Shown here piece after piece: positions 44,375 through 57,334 of a stretch of 58,667 nt of DNA. Below the pieces are notes generated by a model. That model was not told where the DNA came from. It saw nothing but the letters and a program-made list of their open reading frames with translations, and did no database searches. Source of the stretch: Poronia punctata (Eukaryota > Ascomycota > Sordariomycetes > Xylariales > Xylariaceae); NCBI GenBank assembly GCA_022579005.1, contig MU401680.1, positions 1-58,667 on the forward strand, given 5' to 3'. The translations under genes were made by a program, and so were the position numbers. Numbering within the stretch: position 1 is the first letter of the stretch; every line of letters begins with the position of its first letter.

Positions 44375-45460
44375 TTACCACCCCTCGCCACGGGTCTTGA
44401 GAGGTATGTGCAGCAGGCGATCACCGGAGGGGCTCAACTGTGGCAGCCGTCCAGCCCGGATATTAACCTGGAGAGCCTGGTGCATGAGTTTCGGCTCGGC
44501 CAGCGTCACATCCCTGTCCCTCCGCCACTGCGAAAATTCCTGCTCGGGGACTCCGTCCTTCAGGTGCTTGTTCGCCTTCCTCTGCTCAGCGACGGTCTGG
44601 TACGGCAGGGGGTCCTTGCGGAGGTCGCCGCCGGGAGGGTAGTCGTGGCCGGTCCAGATCCTGTAGTGCTCGGGCAGACTGAGGAGTTTGCGAACTGAAT
44701 TGTAGAGGTCGCTGGCGTTGCCTCCGGGGAAGTCGCAGCGCGCTGACCCGACGTCGACGTTGAAGAGCGAGTCCCCGCAGAAGACGTTGCCTGGTGAAAT
44801 TGTTAGTGACAGTGTTAAAAAGTAAGTTATATGCGAGGTATTCGCATATGATAACGTACCTCCGATCATGTAACCGAGATGGTCGGGCGTATGTCCAGGT
44901 AGATGGAGCGCCTTCGCCTGGAGCTGACCAATCTGGAACGCATCGTCGTCGGCGAAAGTATGGTCGAATGCGTTTGCATACTCCTCCTTGGCGATTCCAT
45001 ATCTCTTTGCAAACTGCTTTTGCACTTGGCTGATGCGTTGACCAATGCAGATTGGGGGCGGTGATCCTTGGGACTTCTGCAGCTGGACCTGGAGGAACCT
45101 GGAAGCGGTGAGGTGATCGGCGTGCACGTGAGTCTCGAGGAGCTTCTCGACCTTGTAGTCGTTCTTGTGGACTAACGAGAGTAGAGCTTCTGCGTTCTCG
45201 GTGGAGACTGTGTTGGTGGCAGAGTCGTAGTCGAGAACGGAGTCTATGATAACTGCAACCTTGGTAACAGGATCGGCGACAATATATTGCCAAGTGCTAC
45301 TGCGAGGTTCAAAGATATCGTGGATAATCGGCTGATTCGCCATGCTGTCGACATACATCTGAGGGAATAAGAGATTTTTATAGTCTTTGACGATCAATTG
45401 GGTGATGGATATGACGGAGGATGAAACGAGGGAGGAGGGCGTTGCTCGGTTGATAACCAT
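44375..45460 (-). CDS. ETHE1-like persulfide dioxygenase, metallo-beta-lactamase fold
   Basis: Two exons on the minus strand, 45460-44860 and 44790-44375, give 338 aa. The intron (44859-44791, 69 nt) starts GTACGT, has a CACTAAC branch and ends CCAG; it is a multiple of three with no stop, so the frame also reads through it. Splicing gives YMIGG-NVFCGDS. Metal ligands: HVHADH (111-116), His190 in LPGHTPDH, Asp207 in CGDSLF and His249 in GHDYPPGG. The SARCDFPGG signature (216-224) marks the ETHE1/persulfide dioxygenase group rather than glyoxalase II. The likely role is mitochondrial oxidation of glutathione persulfide. The first 39 residues are uncertain: Met35 follows a CCTCAG that could be a splice acceptor, and Met40 (MANQPIIHDIFEP) is a typical family start. 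A related MBL-fold hydrolase is possible. Confidence 0.88.
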   Translation of the reverse strand: MVINRATPSSLVSSSVISITQLIVKDYKNLLFPQMYVDSMANQPIIHDIFEPRSSTWQYIVADPVTKVAVIIDSVLDYDSATNTVSTENAEALLSLVHKNDYKVEKLLETHVHADHLTASRFLQVQLQKSQGSPPPICIGQRISQVQKQFAKRYGIAKEEYANAFDHTFADDDAFQIGQLQAKALHLPGHTPDHLGYMIGGTLSYANTSHITYFLTLSLTISPGNVFCGDSLFNVDVGSARCDFPGGNASDLYNSVRKLLSLPEHYRIWTGHDYPPGGDLRKDPLPYQTVAEQRKANKHLKDGVPEQEFSQWRRDRDVTLAEPKLMHQALQVNIRAGRLPQLSPSGDRLLHIPLKTRGEGW

Positions 45461-46234
45461 GATTTAAGGCTGCCTAGCGACAGGCAAGGCCCGGATGTCG
45501 GGCAATGACGGAGTATGGACGTAACGGCATCTCGGGCTATCCAGGTGTGGAGAGCGTATAACATTTGATGATTTTCAAATTTAGTTGACTTTCTTATCAT
45601 CAAAGCTGCAGCAGTGTGACTCGGAACAGTACATTTGGCATATTTACTAGCTCACTACATTCACGTAAACATTTCGAATAAGCACTTCACTGTTAGAAAC
45701 CACAGAAACAAGGTTGGCACGCACGGAAGCCAAGTTGACTGTCTGGTTGATAATTAGTTGAAGTTGTTGCTTCTCTAGGAATGTTTTTTCCAACGGTGCG
45801 GCAAGCCATTTTATTTTGTCGGCAATGAGGCTGGTTATACGGAAGATAGAATCCTCTCTGTTACGTTGATGGTAAGATGCCCTACTAGTACGTGTCTCTC
45901 ATGGGACTGACTCATCATTGTTTCGTCTAACGCAGAGAAGAGCAACTACCGGTCCTCCAGCCGCTAGTCGCGGTCTAGTCAGGTTATCGGTGTCGGATCG
46001 GGTGGTGGTCCTGATAGCGATCCAGTTCTTTATGCTGGAGCCGAAGGTTTTGGTGCATCGCTAATTATAACACCCGCCTGAACGCTCCACATGCAGTTTT
46101 TGTTCTGTTAACGCATACATTATACCAAGCGAATTATGTCCTTACGTAAAGGTGACAACTACGTTCGGGGACCTTCTCTCTGCTCGTGCCACCGCGGCTT
46201 CCAGAGCCCAGAAGCATACACTTGAGACCGCGTT
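45461..46234. other. Intergenic region, ETHE1-like gene to DUF1275 pseudogene
   Basis: No convincing gene. A frame at about 45949-46062 could encode a short hydrophobic stretch but lacks support. It holds the promoter of the ETHE1-like gene. Confidence 0.45.
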
Positions 46235-46873
46235 ATGTCGATAATCACCGAACCGCCGTATTGCGAGCCCTCAGTCAGTAGTAATAACAGGGACCAAGAC
46301 CCCAAGTTATGGACTGGCAAGGGCTTTGGAAGTTTTCATGTCAAAACTCACCTGCGGAACACCATCTGTGACGCCGACGCCGCTCTATTCCTAATAGAGA
46401 TTGAGCTACTTCTACTGTCTTTCGCTACTGGGATCTAAGATGCCGCCACTTATCCCGACTACCATTGCTTCGCATCGAACTAGACAGGCAACACGGTGTT
46501 GCTGGCGGTCGGGCTCGCTGGTATGAGTGCCGGTCTGTTCGATATCCGGATTATTGCTGTCTCCTTGGGCACCTTCCTAGGAGGGTGTTATCTAATAGGC
46601 CAGCTAGGAAACTTGCTAGGCCCGCAGCGGCGGTTATGTGTCTTGTTTAGCAACTTGTGGTCCACGGCAATGGTATATGCTGCTGCTGCAGTGCAATGGA
46701 GCTTTATCTCGACGCACACTAGGACGACGGCGCTGGTGACAATATCGCTGCTAGGCCTTTCTTTAGGGGCTTAGGTTGCTATGACAAGGCCGCTAAAAAT
46801 TCCCTAAATCACCACTGTGCGAGAATAGCCCCTTGCTTCGAGAACCCCGTTAGACTGGACTAGCAACGGCTGA
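46235..46873 (+). pseudogene. DUF1275 (YoaK-type) membrane protein, stop-riddled pseudogene
   Basis: One frame runs from an ATG at 46235 without frameshifts through the DUF1275 family core. It is broken by TAA at 46436, TAG at 46481, TAG at 46772, TAA at 46805, TAG at 46826 and TGA at 46871. In the family, the second stop falls on the Gln of the conserved QTGNT motif (here SN-stop-TGNTV); the first (GI-stop-DAATY) and third (GA-stop-VAMTRP) also fit Gln. Each Gln-to-stop change is C-to-T in CA context. Between stops the sequence is well preserved, with hydrophobic helices (LLAVGLAGMSAG, VSLGTFLGG, VTISLLGLSLGA). The protein is a predicted small integral membrane protein of unknown role. It borders the right-hand AT block. 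Confidence 0.85.
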
Positions 46874-46874
46874 C

Positions 46875-47605
46875 TGTTTACTTTGTAAGCTATAGCTACC
46901 GCTGCCTTTGTCGATTTTCTTGTTAATTTAAAGGTTTATGCTTTTAAGAACCGCGCTTAAAATCGGCGGCTTTTATTTCTTATTATGCTTACAATAAGAG
47001 CTTTTACTAGGGCTTACGTATATTTAAAGGTTAGCCTGGCGTTTACTCTAGTTATATGTGCTATTGTTAAGACTATTATAATTGTTCTTTTTTACTTTAA
47101 CGTTGCAAAACTTTAAGGGGATTTAAAAGAGAGTTTTTAATAAGGCACCTATACTTAGCTATTAAAGCACTTATTTAGCCGCTAGCGGCTGTTAAAAGCT
47201 AGTAGCTAGGAAATTAATTTACTTTATAAGTTTATAATAGCGCAGGTTTTCTAACTTAGTTAAAAAAAAATTATTTTTTATATAAACTATATTACTTATA
47301 TGCTTTACTTTATATTATTATAACTTATACTACTATATTTTTTAACTTTTAAGTTAAAACTTATACTTTATATAGCTAATTAAAAAATATAATATATATT
47401 TTTATTATTTTAACTTTTATTATAATATTGTTTTTATTAATATTTTTTAAAAGTTATATAGCTAGTATTATATTTATTACTACTATAAAAATCTATACTT
47501 TAATTGTTTAGTTTTTTATTAAGCCTTTAGCCTTTTTATTATATATTAATTAAATTATATATAGCTACTTTTATAAAACCTTGCTTTTATATTATTAATA
47601 TATTA
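46875..47605. other. Transition into the right-hand RIP block
   Basis: GC falls progressively from the pseudogene toward the Copia element, with mixed normal and AT-rich patches and no gene. Confidence 0.5.
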
Positions 47606-47610
47606 TAAAC
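47606..47610. repeat. Target site duplication TAAAC, left of Copia A
   Basis: Identical to 53707-53711. Confidence 0.85.
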
Positions 47611-47949
47611 TATTAAAATCTCTTTTAATACCCCTTTACTAATTAACTACATTAGCTATATTAATATAAACTGTATTATATTCTTTAATAAAAGTAAATA
47701 CCGGAAAAATAAATATATATACATAAGCTAATTAAAAGTGCATACTTGCTATGTACTTTAGTTATAAAAGGTATGCTACTTTTATATACTTAGTATATAG
47801 TAAGTTTAAGTAGCTTTTATATTGCAAGCTATTTAAACCTAGCTATAAGTAGTTTTTTAAACTTCTTTTTCTTTTTAATTAATTAAGTTTAATATAATAC
47901 TATAAGTAGTAATATATTATAATTATATTTATTTTTAGCTAAACTAATA
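47611..47949 (+). repeat. 5' LTR of Copia A
   Basis: 339 bp, aligning with 53369-53706 and with the solo LTR at 34555-34887; heavily AT-shifted. Confidence 0.9.
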
Positions 47950-50900
47950 TTAATTAGTAGTTAAATTAGTAATTATAAAAAAGCAAGGTTTAAAAATAAA
48001 AACTACTAATATACTTATTTATTACTTAACTTAAAGTTATATTAGCTTTATATTGCTTTTAAAAAGTACTAAATTAAGTAAGTGCTAAATAGAAAATCTA
48101 ATTTAAATTAACTATATAACTACTTAAAAAAATTAAATAACTAAAAAAAGCTATGCTAAATTATAATAAGCGTTTTATAAGTTATATACTAATAAAATAA
48201 AAAATAGTAAGCATTTTTATTACTTTCTTTTTTAACTTTACGCTAATTTAAAAACTAATTAGCACTTATTTACTATAGTATTAACTTTATATAGCCCTAG
48301 CTCCTTTTTAAAAAAACTAAAAAATTAATTATAATAAAAAGCTTTATATATATAACAAGTAAGATTATATTGCCTTTATAACGCTTAAAATAAAAACCTT
48401 AATTAAATTTAAATTTTTAAAAAAACAAAAATAGCACTTTATTTTTTAAAAAAGCATATTATTTTTAACTATTAAAGTATTAAAAATTTTAACTTTAAAA
48501 CGCTAATAAAAAATAAAGTAAACATATATATTTTATTTAAAATAACTAAGTATATATATATTAACTTTAATAATAAAGATTTTTTTTAAGCTTTTTAATA
48601 AGATTTTAAATATTAAATATAAAAAATTTTAACTTTATTATATATATAGTTTAATATTTATTATTACTAATACTAAACTAAAAAAGTATTAATAATAGTA
48701 TAATTAAAAGTTAAGCTGCTATTAGTAATTAATTACTAGCAATTATATATAGTAATATAATAATTAAAAAACTTTAATACTTTTTATATATATTTTTATA
48801 TAAAAATAAAAAGCTTAGTATAACTTTTTTATTTACTATTAAAAATAAAAAGTATATATATTAAAATATACTTAAATTAAAAGCATATTTTAAAACACTA
48901 GCACTTAAACTAAAAGTGCAAGCATAAGTACTTTAAGCTTTTTAAACCGCTTTTATACTTATTTTTACATATACTTTTTAACTTATAATTAAGCAATTAG
49001 CGCTTTAATAGCAACTTATTTTTATATTTACTATTAAGTTTAAAAACTTTTTATTATTATTTTTAAATTTTTATAGTTTTAATTATATTTTACTTTATTA
49101 ACTACTTTTAATATGTTTAATAAACAATACTTTTTTTATACTAAATAAAATTGCTATATTTATAAAAATATAGTAAAAAAACTGCAACTATATAAAAAAG
49201 CCTTATAACCTATTATATAATAAAGTATAAATTTTTATTAATATATGCTACTAAATTAAAATATTTAAAAACTAATACTAAGCTATATTTTTTATAATTT
49301 TAAATAATTATGCTAAGCAATACTTTATTTAGCAAATAAGTTTAAATAAAACTTAGCAAAAAATATACTTTAAGTTAAATTTATACTTTAATAATATTAT
49401 AAATTAGTTTTAATATTTTATTAACTAAATAATAATTATATACTAAAATATTTATAACTAAAACTTAATAAAAACTTTTATAAAAGCTTTTAATATTATA
49501 ATTAATAAGATTATAAAAGCTTAGCAAGCACTTAGCATTATATATTAAAATAAAATTTACTTAATAATAAATATAGTATATGTATATAAAAGTATTTTTA
49601 AGTTTAATATAGGACTTATTTATTAAAAGCTAATATTTAAAAGTTTACTTTTTAACTTTTAAGTATGCTTATAAGTAGCAAATAATAATAAAAGCAATAT
49701 TGCATTTTATATAAATTATAAGTATAATAATTATAGTTATAATAAAAATACTTTAATATTATATTACTTTTATTTTAAACTTAAGTTAAATATATTAAAA
49801 ATAAAGTTTAAATGCTTTATATATAGCAAAAAAGCTATAAATTAATAAATTATTTAATAAATAAACGTTATAAGTTAAAGCAACAATATTTTATTACTTT
49901 TAAAACAATTAATAAATATAAGCTAAGTATTAAATTTTTTTTTAAAACTTAAAAAAAGCAAAAAGTATTTTTAAACTTATTTTTAATTTAAATACAAAAT
50001 AAAACAATATTAATAAAAAAATAGCAAAAAAGTTTATTTAATTTTTAATAAACGCTGCTTATATATATTATATTATAAGCAAAAATATATAGCAAATTAA
50101 AGCTAACACCTTATTAAACTAATTTATTTTAAAAAATTTATATTAAATAAAATATTAAAGGAAATTATAAAATATAAGTGCTTTAAACTACTTAACTATT
50201 AAAAAAGCGCAATTAAAAGCATATTTATATTTAAATTTAAAAGTAAATATAATATACAAACTAAGCAAAGTTTATATTAAACTTAGTAATAGCAATATTA
50301 TTAAAAATATTAGTATAATTTAAATATAAAACCTTTTTAGCATAATAATATATTATATTTTAAATATACTTACTTTTTTTTTATTTTTACTATATAATGC
50401 TAACTACGTTAGTACTTATTTTAATAATACTAAAAATGTTATTATTTAAAGCAACAGCAATATAATACTAGTTATTTATAAATAAAAACATTTATTTTTT
50501 AATTTATACTTTTATAAAGCTACTATATACTTTATTAAAACTAAATTATGCTAGCTTTATAAACAATCTAAGCACTTTTAAATAGTAAAACTAAAGCAAA
50601 TATTAACTGCTATAAGTTATAAAGTTAATTACTTTATTTTAAAAAAAATTTAAAAATTTTACTACTATTGCTAAATATATAACCTAGCGCTAAAATGCTT
50701 TAAATATACCTTAAAAAACAATTATAAATTTAATTATAAAGTTATTATTAACGTTATTTAAATTAATAAAAAACAAGTTTTTTATATTATTAATTTAGCA
50801 ATATTATTTTAAACTATAACTTTTATTTAATTAATAAAAGCGTATAAAGTATAAAATGCACTTTATAAGTATTAAATTAACGTTTATTAAAAACTGCTTA

Positions 50901-52704
50901 ATTATATAATTTATAACTTTAGTACTAACTTTGCTTTAAAAAAGTTTTATACTAGTACTAAGATTATAAAAATTACTTATAAAAAAATGCTTATTAAAGC
51001 ATATTAAATACTTAGCAAAATTAAACATATATATTTTCCTTTATGCTACACTTTTAATATTATTAAAAAGGAGATTAGCTATTAAAATAATAATAAATTA
51101 ATTTTATAAATAATTATAAAAGCATTAAATAATATAGCAGGCCTTAATAAACTAGTTTTTACTTTATTAGTATTTAAAACCTACTTATAAATTAATTATA
51201 ATTTGCTACTATTACTTAAAATTATTTAGCGCATAAAAGTAATTTAAAAAGCTATAAAAGCTATTTAAATTAAAAAAGCAAAAGCAAACATATTTTAAGC
51301 GCTTTATATTTAAAATAGCTTTAATTTTTTTTTTTTTTTTTTTTATAAAGTAAAGTTTTTATTTAGCAAAAAAAGCAAAAATAAAATAGTTTATTTAAAG
51401 TTTATATAATTAAAAGCAAAAATGTTATTATTAATATAGTTAATAAACTAACAAAGTTTTATTATATTTAAGTAAAGCTTTATTAACGCGCTATTAAATT
51501 GCTAGCAAACTTAAACTAAACTAATAATAAAGTAAATATAAATTAAAACGTACTAAAAGTAGAAAACTTTTAACTTTTAACTACTTTAGTAATTATTTAC
51601 TACTTTTATAAAAAACTATAAAAAAATATAATTGCTATATTTTAATACTTTTTAATAGTATAGTTTATATACGTTATAGTACTAAAAACGTACTTAAATA
51701 TAAAAGAAAAAGCAAATTTTTAATTATGCTTAAAGCTATATAATAAAAGCGTTATTATTACTTTTAGTTTACTTTTTAAAAAGTTTAACGCTTTAAAAAT
51801 TAATAATCTTTTAAGCATAAAAGTATTTAAGTTTATTTAATTTAATTTTAAAAAGCACTTAAATATTAAGCTGTTTTTTTTTATATAGTACGCAAAATTA
51901 AAAGCAAAACTACTTAGCTTTATAAAAAATTACAACTTATAGTTTAAAGCTATAATAATAATAAAAAAAACAGTTTTATATTAAGCTTTTATTATTTAGT
52001 AAATAAGTTAATAAGTTATTTTTACTTTTAGCTTATTTTTAATTTAAAACTATAACGCTTATAATAAGCTAAAAAATATTATATAAGCATATATATAAGC
52101 AAAAAACTACTTTTTTTAAATAATTTATATATATTTACTAATTAAACTTAAAAAAAAGTATTTTAAAAGTACTATTTTTTAATTACTTTGCTTTTTTTAT
52201 AATTTAGCTAAATTAAGTTTATACTAGTTATAAACTTATTATAAACACTACTAAAATTAATTTAATATAATAACTTTAATTTATAACTTTTGCTTTTTAT
52301 TTATAAAAAGTAAATATAATAAATTTAATATTACTACGCTATAAATAAATAATACTTTATTATTTGCTATACTTATATTTTTAATTAAAAAAAAGATTAA
52401 ACTTTTTAAAGCTAAATTTAAAGCAAAACTAAAGCAATATTTAAGCAAAAAATAAATAATTAAGTTTAATAGTATAAAAATTACTTTTTAAAATAGTAAC
52501 GTAATTTTTATATAAAAAAAACAAGTAAAAAATCTAGTTTAAATTAACTTTAATTTACTAAATGCTTTTTAGCAATATATTAGCTAAAAAGCATATAGTA
52601 TATATATTAGCAGTATTTATTAACTTAAAGCTATATTTAACTTATTAATAGCTATATAAGTTATTTAACTTACTAAAAATAATATTTAAGCATTAAATAA
52701 GTAA

Positions 52705-53240
52705 ATTAACTAGCAAATTAAAAACAAATACTATAAATTAACCTATATTTTATTAAACTTATTAAAAGCAAAGCTATTTATTTTTATTAATAAATTATTT
52801 ACTAATAATACTAACTTAAATTTTTAAATTAATTTTCTTATTATTTTTGCTAATAAATTAATATTAAATTATAAGCAAAATAAATATAAAATTACTAGCA
52901 ACATTATTTATTAAAACTTAAATAAATATAAGCATATTACTTAGTTAGTTTTTATTAGCAAACTATATAGTATAGTTAATAAAGTAAACAACGCTATTAC
53001 TTTATATACTACTTTATACTTAATTACTAAAGTACTTAAATTACTTTTAATTTCTTTAGTACTTTATACTAATTTTAAGTTGCTTTATTAATACTTTATA
53101 AAGCTTAAAAGTATAAGTAAAAAATGCTTTATAATTAACATTATATTGCTATAAAAATCTTATAAACATAAAGAAATTGCAAAAGTACGTTAAATTAATA
53201 AAAAAAATAACCTTGTAAATTTGTTTATAAAAAAGGCTTT
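52705..53240 (+). pseudogene. Copia RNase H domain remnant
   Basis: About 175 codons are readable in one frame with scattered TAA/TAG. Stretches such as KLFIFINKLFTNNT (family form KLFVFxDxSFANN), SNIIYxN, KYKHIT (family CKRVTRSVLASE) and a VKLGTT/KRL-like region match the C-terminal RNase H of fungal Ty1/Copia elements. Confidence 0.8.
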
Positions 53241-53368
53241 TAATTTAATACTTAAGTCTTTTATTATAATACATTAAATATAAATATATATTAAAGCAAT
53301 AATAAATTGCTTAAAAGTTAATAATAATAAAAATAAAAATAAAAATATAGTTAAAAAAAAATAGCAAG

Positions 53369-53706
53369 TATTAAAATCTTTTTTAATACTTTTTTACTAA
53401 TTAACTATATTAGCTATATTAATATAAACTATATTATATTTTTAATAAAAGTAAATACTAAAAAAATAAATATATACGCGTAAGCTAATTAAAAGTGCGT
53501 ACTTGCTATATACTTTAGTTATAAAAAGTACGTTACTTTTATATACTTAGTATATAGTAAGTCTAAGTAGCCTTTATATTGTAAGCTATTTAAACCTAGC
53601 TATAAGTAATCTTTTTAACTTCTCTTTTTTTTTAATTAATTAAGTTTAATATAATACTATAAGTAGTAATGTGTTATAATTACATTTATTTTTAGCTAGA
53701 CTAATA
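53369..53706 (+). repeat. 3' LTR of Copia A
   Basis: 338 bp, preceded by a purine-rich tract (AAAAAAAAATAGCAAG) that fits the polypurine primer site. Confidence 0.9.
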
Positions 53707-53711
53707 TAAAC
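53707..53711. repeat. Target site duplication TAAAC, right of Copia A
   Basis: Identical to 47606-47610. Confidence 0.85.
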
Positions 53712-53952
53712 CCTTATTTTATATAGCTTATTAAGCAAGTTATATATTGCGTTTTTTATAAGTTTTTACTTTTATATTATAGTTATATTATAGCCTTTAT
53801 TTTATATAGCCTATTAGCTAAATTTTATATTACGGTTTTTATAACCTTTTACTTTTATTTTATAGTTATTTTATAGCTTTTATTTTATATAGCTTATTAG
53901 CTAAATTTTATATTATATTCTTTATAAGTTTTTACTTATATATTAAAGTTTT
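53712..53952. repeat. Three tandem copies of an 82-bp unit
   Basis: Copies begin at about 53712, 53794 and 53877, each with a CTTATTTTATATAGC-type start, a TATAxTxxxTTTTTATAA core and a TTTACTTxTAT end. The copies differ mainly by transitions. Confidence 0.8.
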
Positions 53953-56900
53953 AAAAACTAAAGATAATAAAAATAGCTGCAAAATAAAAGCGAAGATTTT
54001 AATATAGCAACAACTTTAACGTGCTTAAGCCCTTATATAAAAATAAAAAAGCTAAAGCTATTACTAGCAATATAAAATATTAAAAACTAATTAAAAAAAT
54101 AAAGTTAAAAAACTTAATAGTATAATTAAAGGTTTTTAAAAAGATACTAAAAAACTTTATTAAAAAACACTTAAGCAAGTAAAGGTTAGTAATATTTACC
54201 TTTATTTTAAGCTAACGCTATACCTTTTTTTTATTAAGTACTAACTATTTTCTAGCTATAAAGTATATTAATGGAAAAGTTCTTTAATGCTTTTAGCAAT
54301 ATAAGTACTAAAGCAAATTATAAGTTATATAAAAAGATTTATAATGCAATATAATTAGCATGTATAGTAGTTACGCTATACGTTATAAAGTAGCTATAAA
54401 ACTAAAAAGGGCTAGCTTAATTTATAATCTTTATATATATAGCTATTATTTTTGCGTTGCTTTTTAAACTTAAATACCTAGCTATTTATTATATATATAA
54501 TATATTAAGTTATGCTTTTTAAAATATTTTTATAAAGCTGTAAATTAACGTAAAGCTTTTAAAACCTAGTTAATATATTTACTTTAGCTAAACTTTTTTT
54601 AGTATAAATTTAAAGTAATTTTTAAAAATTTTTAATTTTATTGCAATAATAATTTTGCTTAAATATAAAACTTATAAAAGCTTTTTTTTATAAAGTAAAC
54701 TATATATAAAAAATAAAAAGCTAAAAATTAATAATATGCTTATATATATAAACGCGCTTAAGCTAAAAATGTAGTAAGTTTTTATAACTACTAATAATTT
54801 AACTAAAAAAATAAAAATAAAATACTAGCTTACTTTAAACTTTAAAAACTATAAAAATTAGCTAAAAGCTTAGTATAAAAACAATATATTATAAAAAGGC
54901 CTTAAAAGTAGCTAAGTTATTATAGTTTAAAACTAAGTAATAAAAACTATAAAAACTAAGCTATAAAGCTAAAACTATAAAATATAATTTAGCTAGCTTA
55001 CTACTTTTAGTTTAATAAAGCTATAAAACTATAACTTAAAAAATATTTTTAATAGCAATTTAAAAAAACTAAAAATATAAAAAAACTAAAAAAACTAGAA
55101 AATAAGCAGCTAAAAAACCAAAAAAACTAAAAAACTAAAAAAATTTAAACACTATAATAAAAAAAAAAGGTAGCATATTTTATAAAGTATAAAAAAAGTT
55201 TACTATACTTAAAGCTATATATATATAAGCTAGCAGTTAAAAATTAAAATAACTTAAAAATTAAAATAACTTAAAAATTAAACTTTTAATAAAAACTTTA
55301 AAAGTTAATAGCTTGCTTAAGCAAAAACATTTAAAATTTTAACTAAATATAAATATTAGCTAATACTTTTTTATTATATTTTTTCTTTTTAGTTAATACT
55401 AGCTTTTTAATATATTTATACTTTATTATTTTAGCTTATATTATTTTATATAGTTTTTTTTATTTAATATGTTATTTTTTATAAAACTTTATAGTTTTAT
55501 AAATAAAAACTATAATTTAAGCTATTACTTTATATTATTTAAACTTTTTATTTTAAAATAATATTAAAGCAGTTTACTAAACTTTGCTTTTATTTAAAAA
55601 GCAATATTTTTAACTATTTACTTATACTTAGCTAGCTTTATTTTGCTTTTTATTATTAACTTAAAGCTAAAAGCTTTTAAGTTAGCTAAAACTTTTACTT
55701 TATTATTACTTTTTACTTAAAAACTTATTTTAACTTTTATTTTTAGTACTTTAATTATAAGCTATAAAAACTTAACTTTAATTTTTATTAACTATTTTAT
55801 TACTTTTTTATATAACCTTTACGTTTTTTAGCAATATATAACTTACTTTAATCTTTTAAAGCGTTTTAACTTTTCTTTTAATAGTACTAAAGTAATAAAC
55901 TAGCTTAAAAAGGTTTTTTACTACTTTAATAATTATTATATAACTTTAAAAGCTTATATTTAATTATTACTTTAATATGCTTTAACTTAAAAAGTTTGTA
56001 AGTAGTTAATTGTTTTTAAAAAAAATTATATAAATTAAAATATTGCTTATAGCGCTATTAAACGTTATTTTTATTTAAATAATTTTAAACAAAAGTTTTT
56101 TATTATTGCTATATTTTATAACTATAAAAAATATTTTAATTAAATAATATTAAAAGCTTATATAAATACTTTTAATAATATTATTTTTTTTACTAAAATA
56201 TTAAAGCTTATAATAAACTATATTTTAATAACGCTATAGTTTAAAGCTTTTTATAAAAAATATTTAACTTTATAATTTAAGCTATTTTCTTTTTATTAAC
56301 TAAGATTTAATAACTTTAAATAATTTACTTATAAAAACTTTTATAATAAACTTAACTTTTAAGCTATAAACAAATTTTGCTTTTAAAAATACTAAAAGTA
56401 AAGTAAAAAAAATCTTAGCTTATTTAAAAAAAAGTTTAAGCTTTTTAAAAACTTAATAAACTTTTTTATTTATACTTTATTAAAGCTATTATAACTTAGC
56501 TTAAAAATTAATAAAATACTTAATAAGTAAAAAGTATAGCTATAGTTAATAGCTAACTTATAACTATTATAAAATAAAAGCTTATTATTATTATAAATAA
56601 TTTTACTTTATATTTTTAAAAAAATAAAATTATAATAAGTTAACTAAAAGTTATTATAAAAAAATAATAAAAAATAATAAATTAACTAGCTTTTTAGCGT
56701 TTTATTAATTATAATTAGCAAAGCATATAAGCTATAATATATTTAATAAACTAGTAAATTAACTATAGTAAATATAAATAAAAAAGTTATTAAAGCTATT
56801 TAAATTAAAAAGTACTTAATTATAAATATTAAGTATATTTAAAAAACTTTTATTTATAATAAAACTGTTTAAAAGTATATAATTTTAATAAAAACAAAAT

Positions 56901-57329
56901 TATATACTTTAATAGTTAGTAGTACTTTAAAAAAAAGCGCTTGCTTAAGCACATTTAATATATTGCTTTACTTAGTAACGTTATTATATTTAGCTAAAAG
57001 TATAAAAGTATTAAAATTAAAGCATTATGCTATATTTAAAAAAATAACTTAGCTAATAATTATAGCTTTTACTTTTTAGCATATTATAAACTTAAAAAGC
57101 GCAATTTAATTTTATAAAACGTAGCTTTTAAAGCAGTATAATAAATATAAATAAAGTATATTTAATTAATATAAATAGCTAATGCTTAAAATTAATAAAA
57201 TACTTTAGCTATAAAAAACGTTATTAATATTAAACCTTTTACTTATACTAGCAATATAAGCATAGTTAAAGCTTTGTATTAAAATAATAACTTGTTTATA
57301 TATAAAAGTAAAGGCTATATTTATATAAA
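53953..57329. repeat. Unassigned RIP-degraded sequence
   Basis: 3.4 kb of AT-rich DNA without long ORFs. A purine-rich stretch at about 55060-55160 might be the Lys/Arg-rich C-terminus of a pogo-type transposase, but this is a guess. I found no terminal repeats. Confidence 0.5.
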
Positions 57330-57334
57330 CTAAA

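Larger units (their letters stand above)
47611..53706 (+). mobile_element. Complete, RIP-inactivated Ty1/Copia LTR retrotransposon (copy A)
   Basis: 6,096 bp with LTRs of 339 and 338 bp and a perfect TAAAC duplication. The ends TATTAAAATC...CTAATA correspond to TGTTGGAATC...CCAACA in the solo LTR at 34555, so the TG...CA ends have been changed by RIP-type transitions. A Copia-type RNase H remnant is readable just before the 3' LTR (52705-53240), which places it in Ty1/Copia and sets the plus orientation. The interior has stops in all frames and cannot be functional. Confidence 0.9.

Noticed and set aside
44279..44698. Plus-strand ORF of 139 codons
   Set aside because: Antisense to the second exon of the ETHE1-like gene.
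45949..46062. Short hydrophobic frame upstream of the DUF1275 pseudogene
   Set aside because: Too short, no family match and no splice link to the pseudogene.
55060..55160. Possible pogo-type transposase C-terminus
   Set aside because: Only a Lys-rich low-complexity stretch; no DDE motif or terminal repeats were found.
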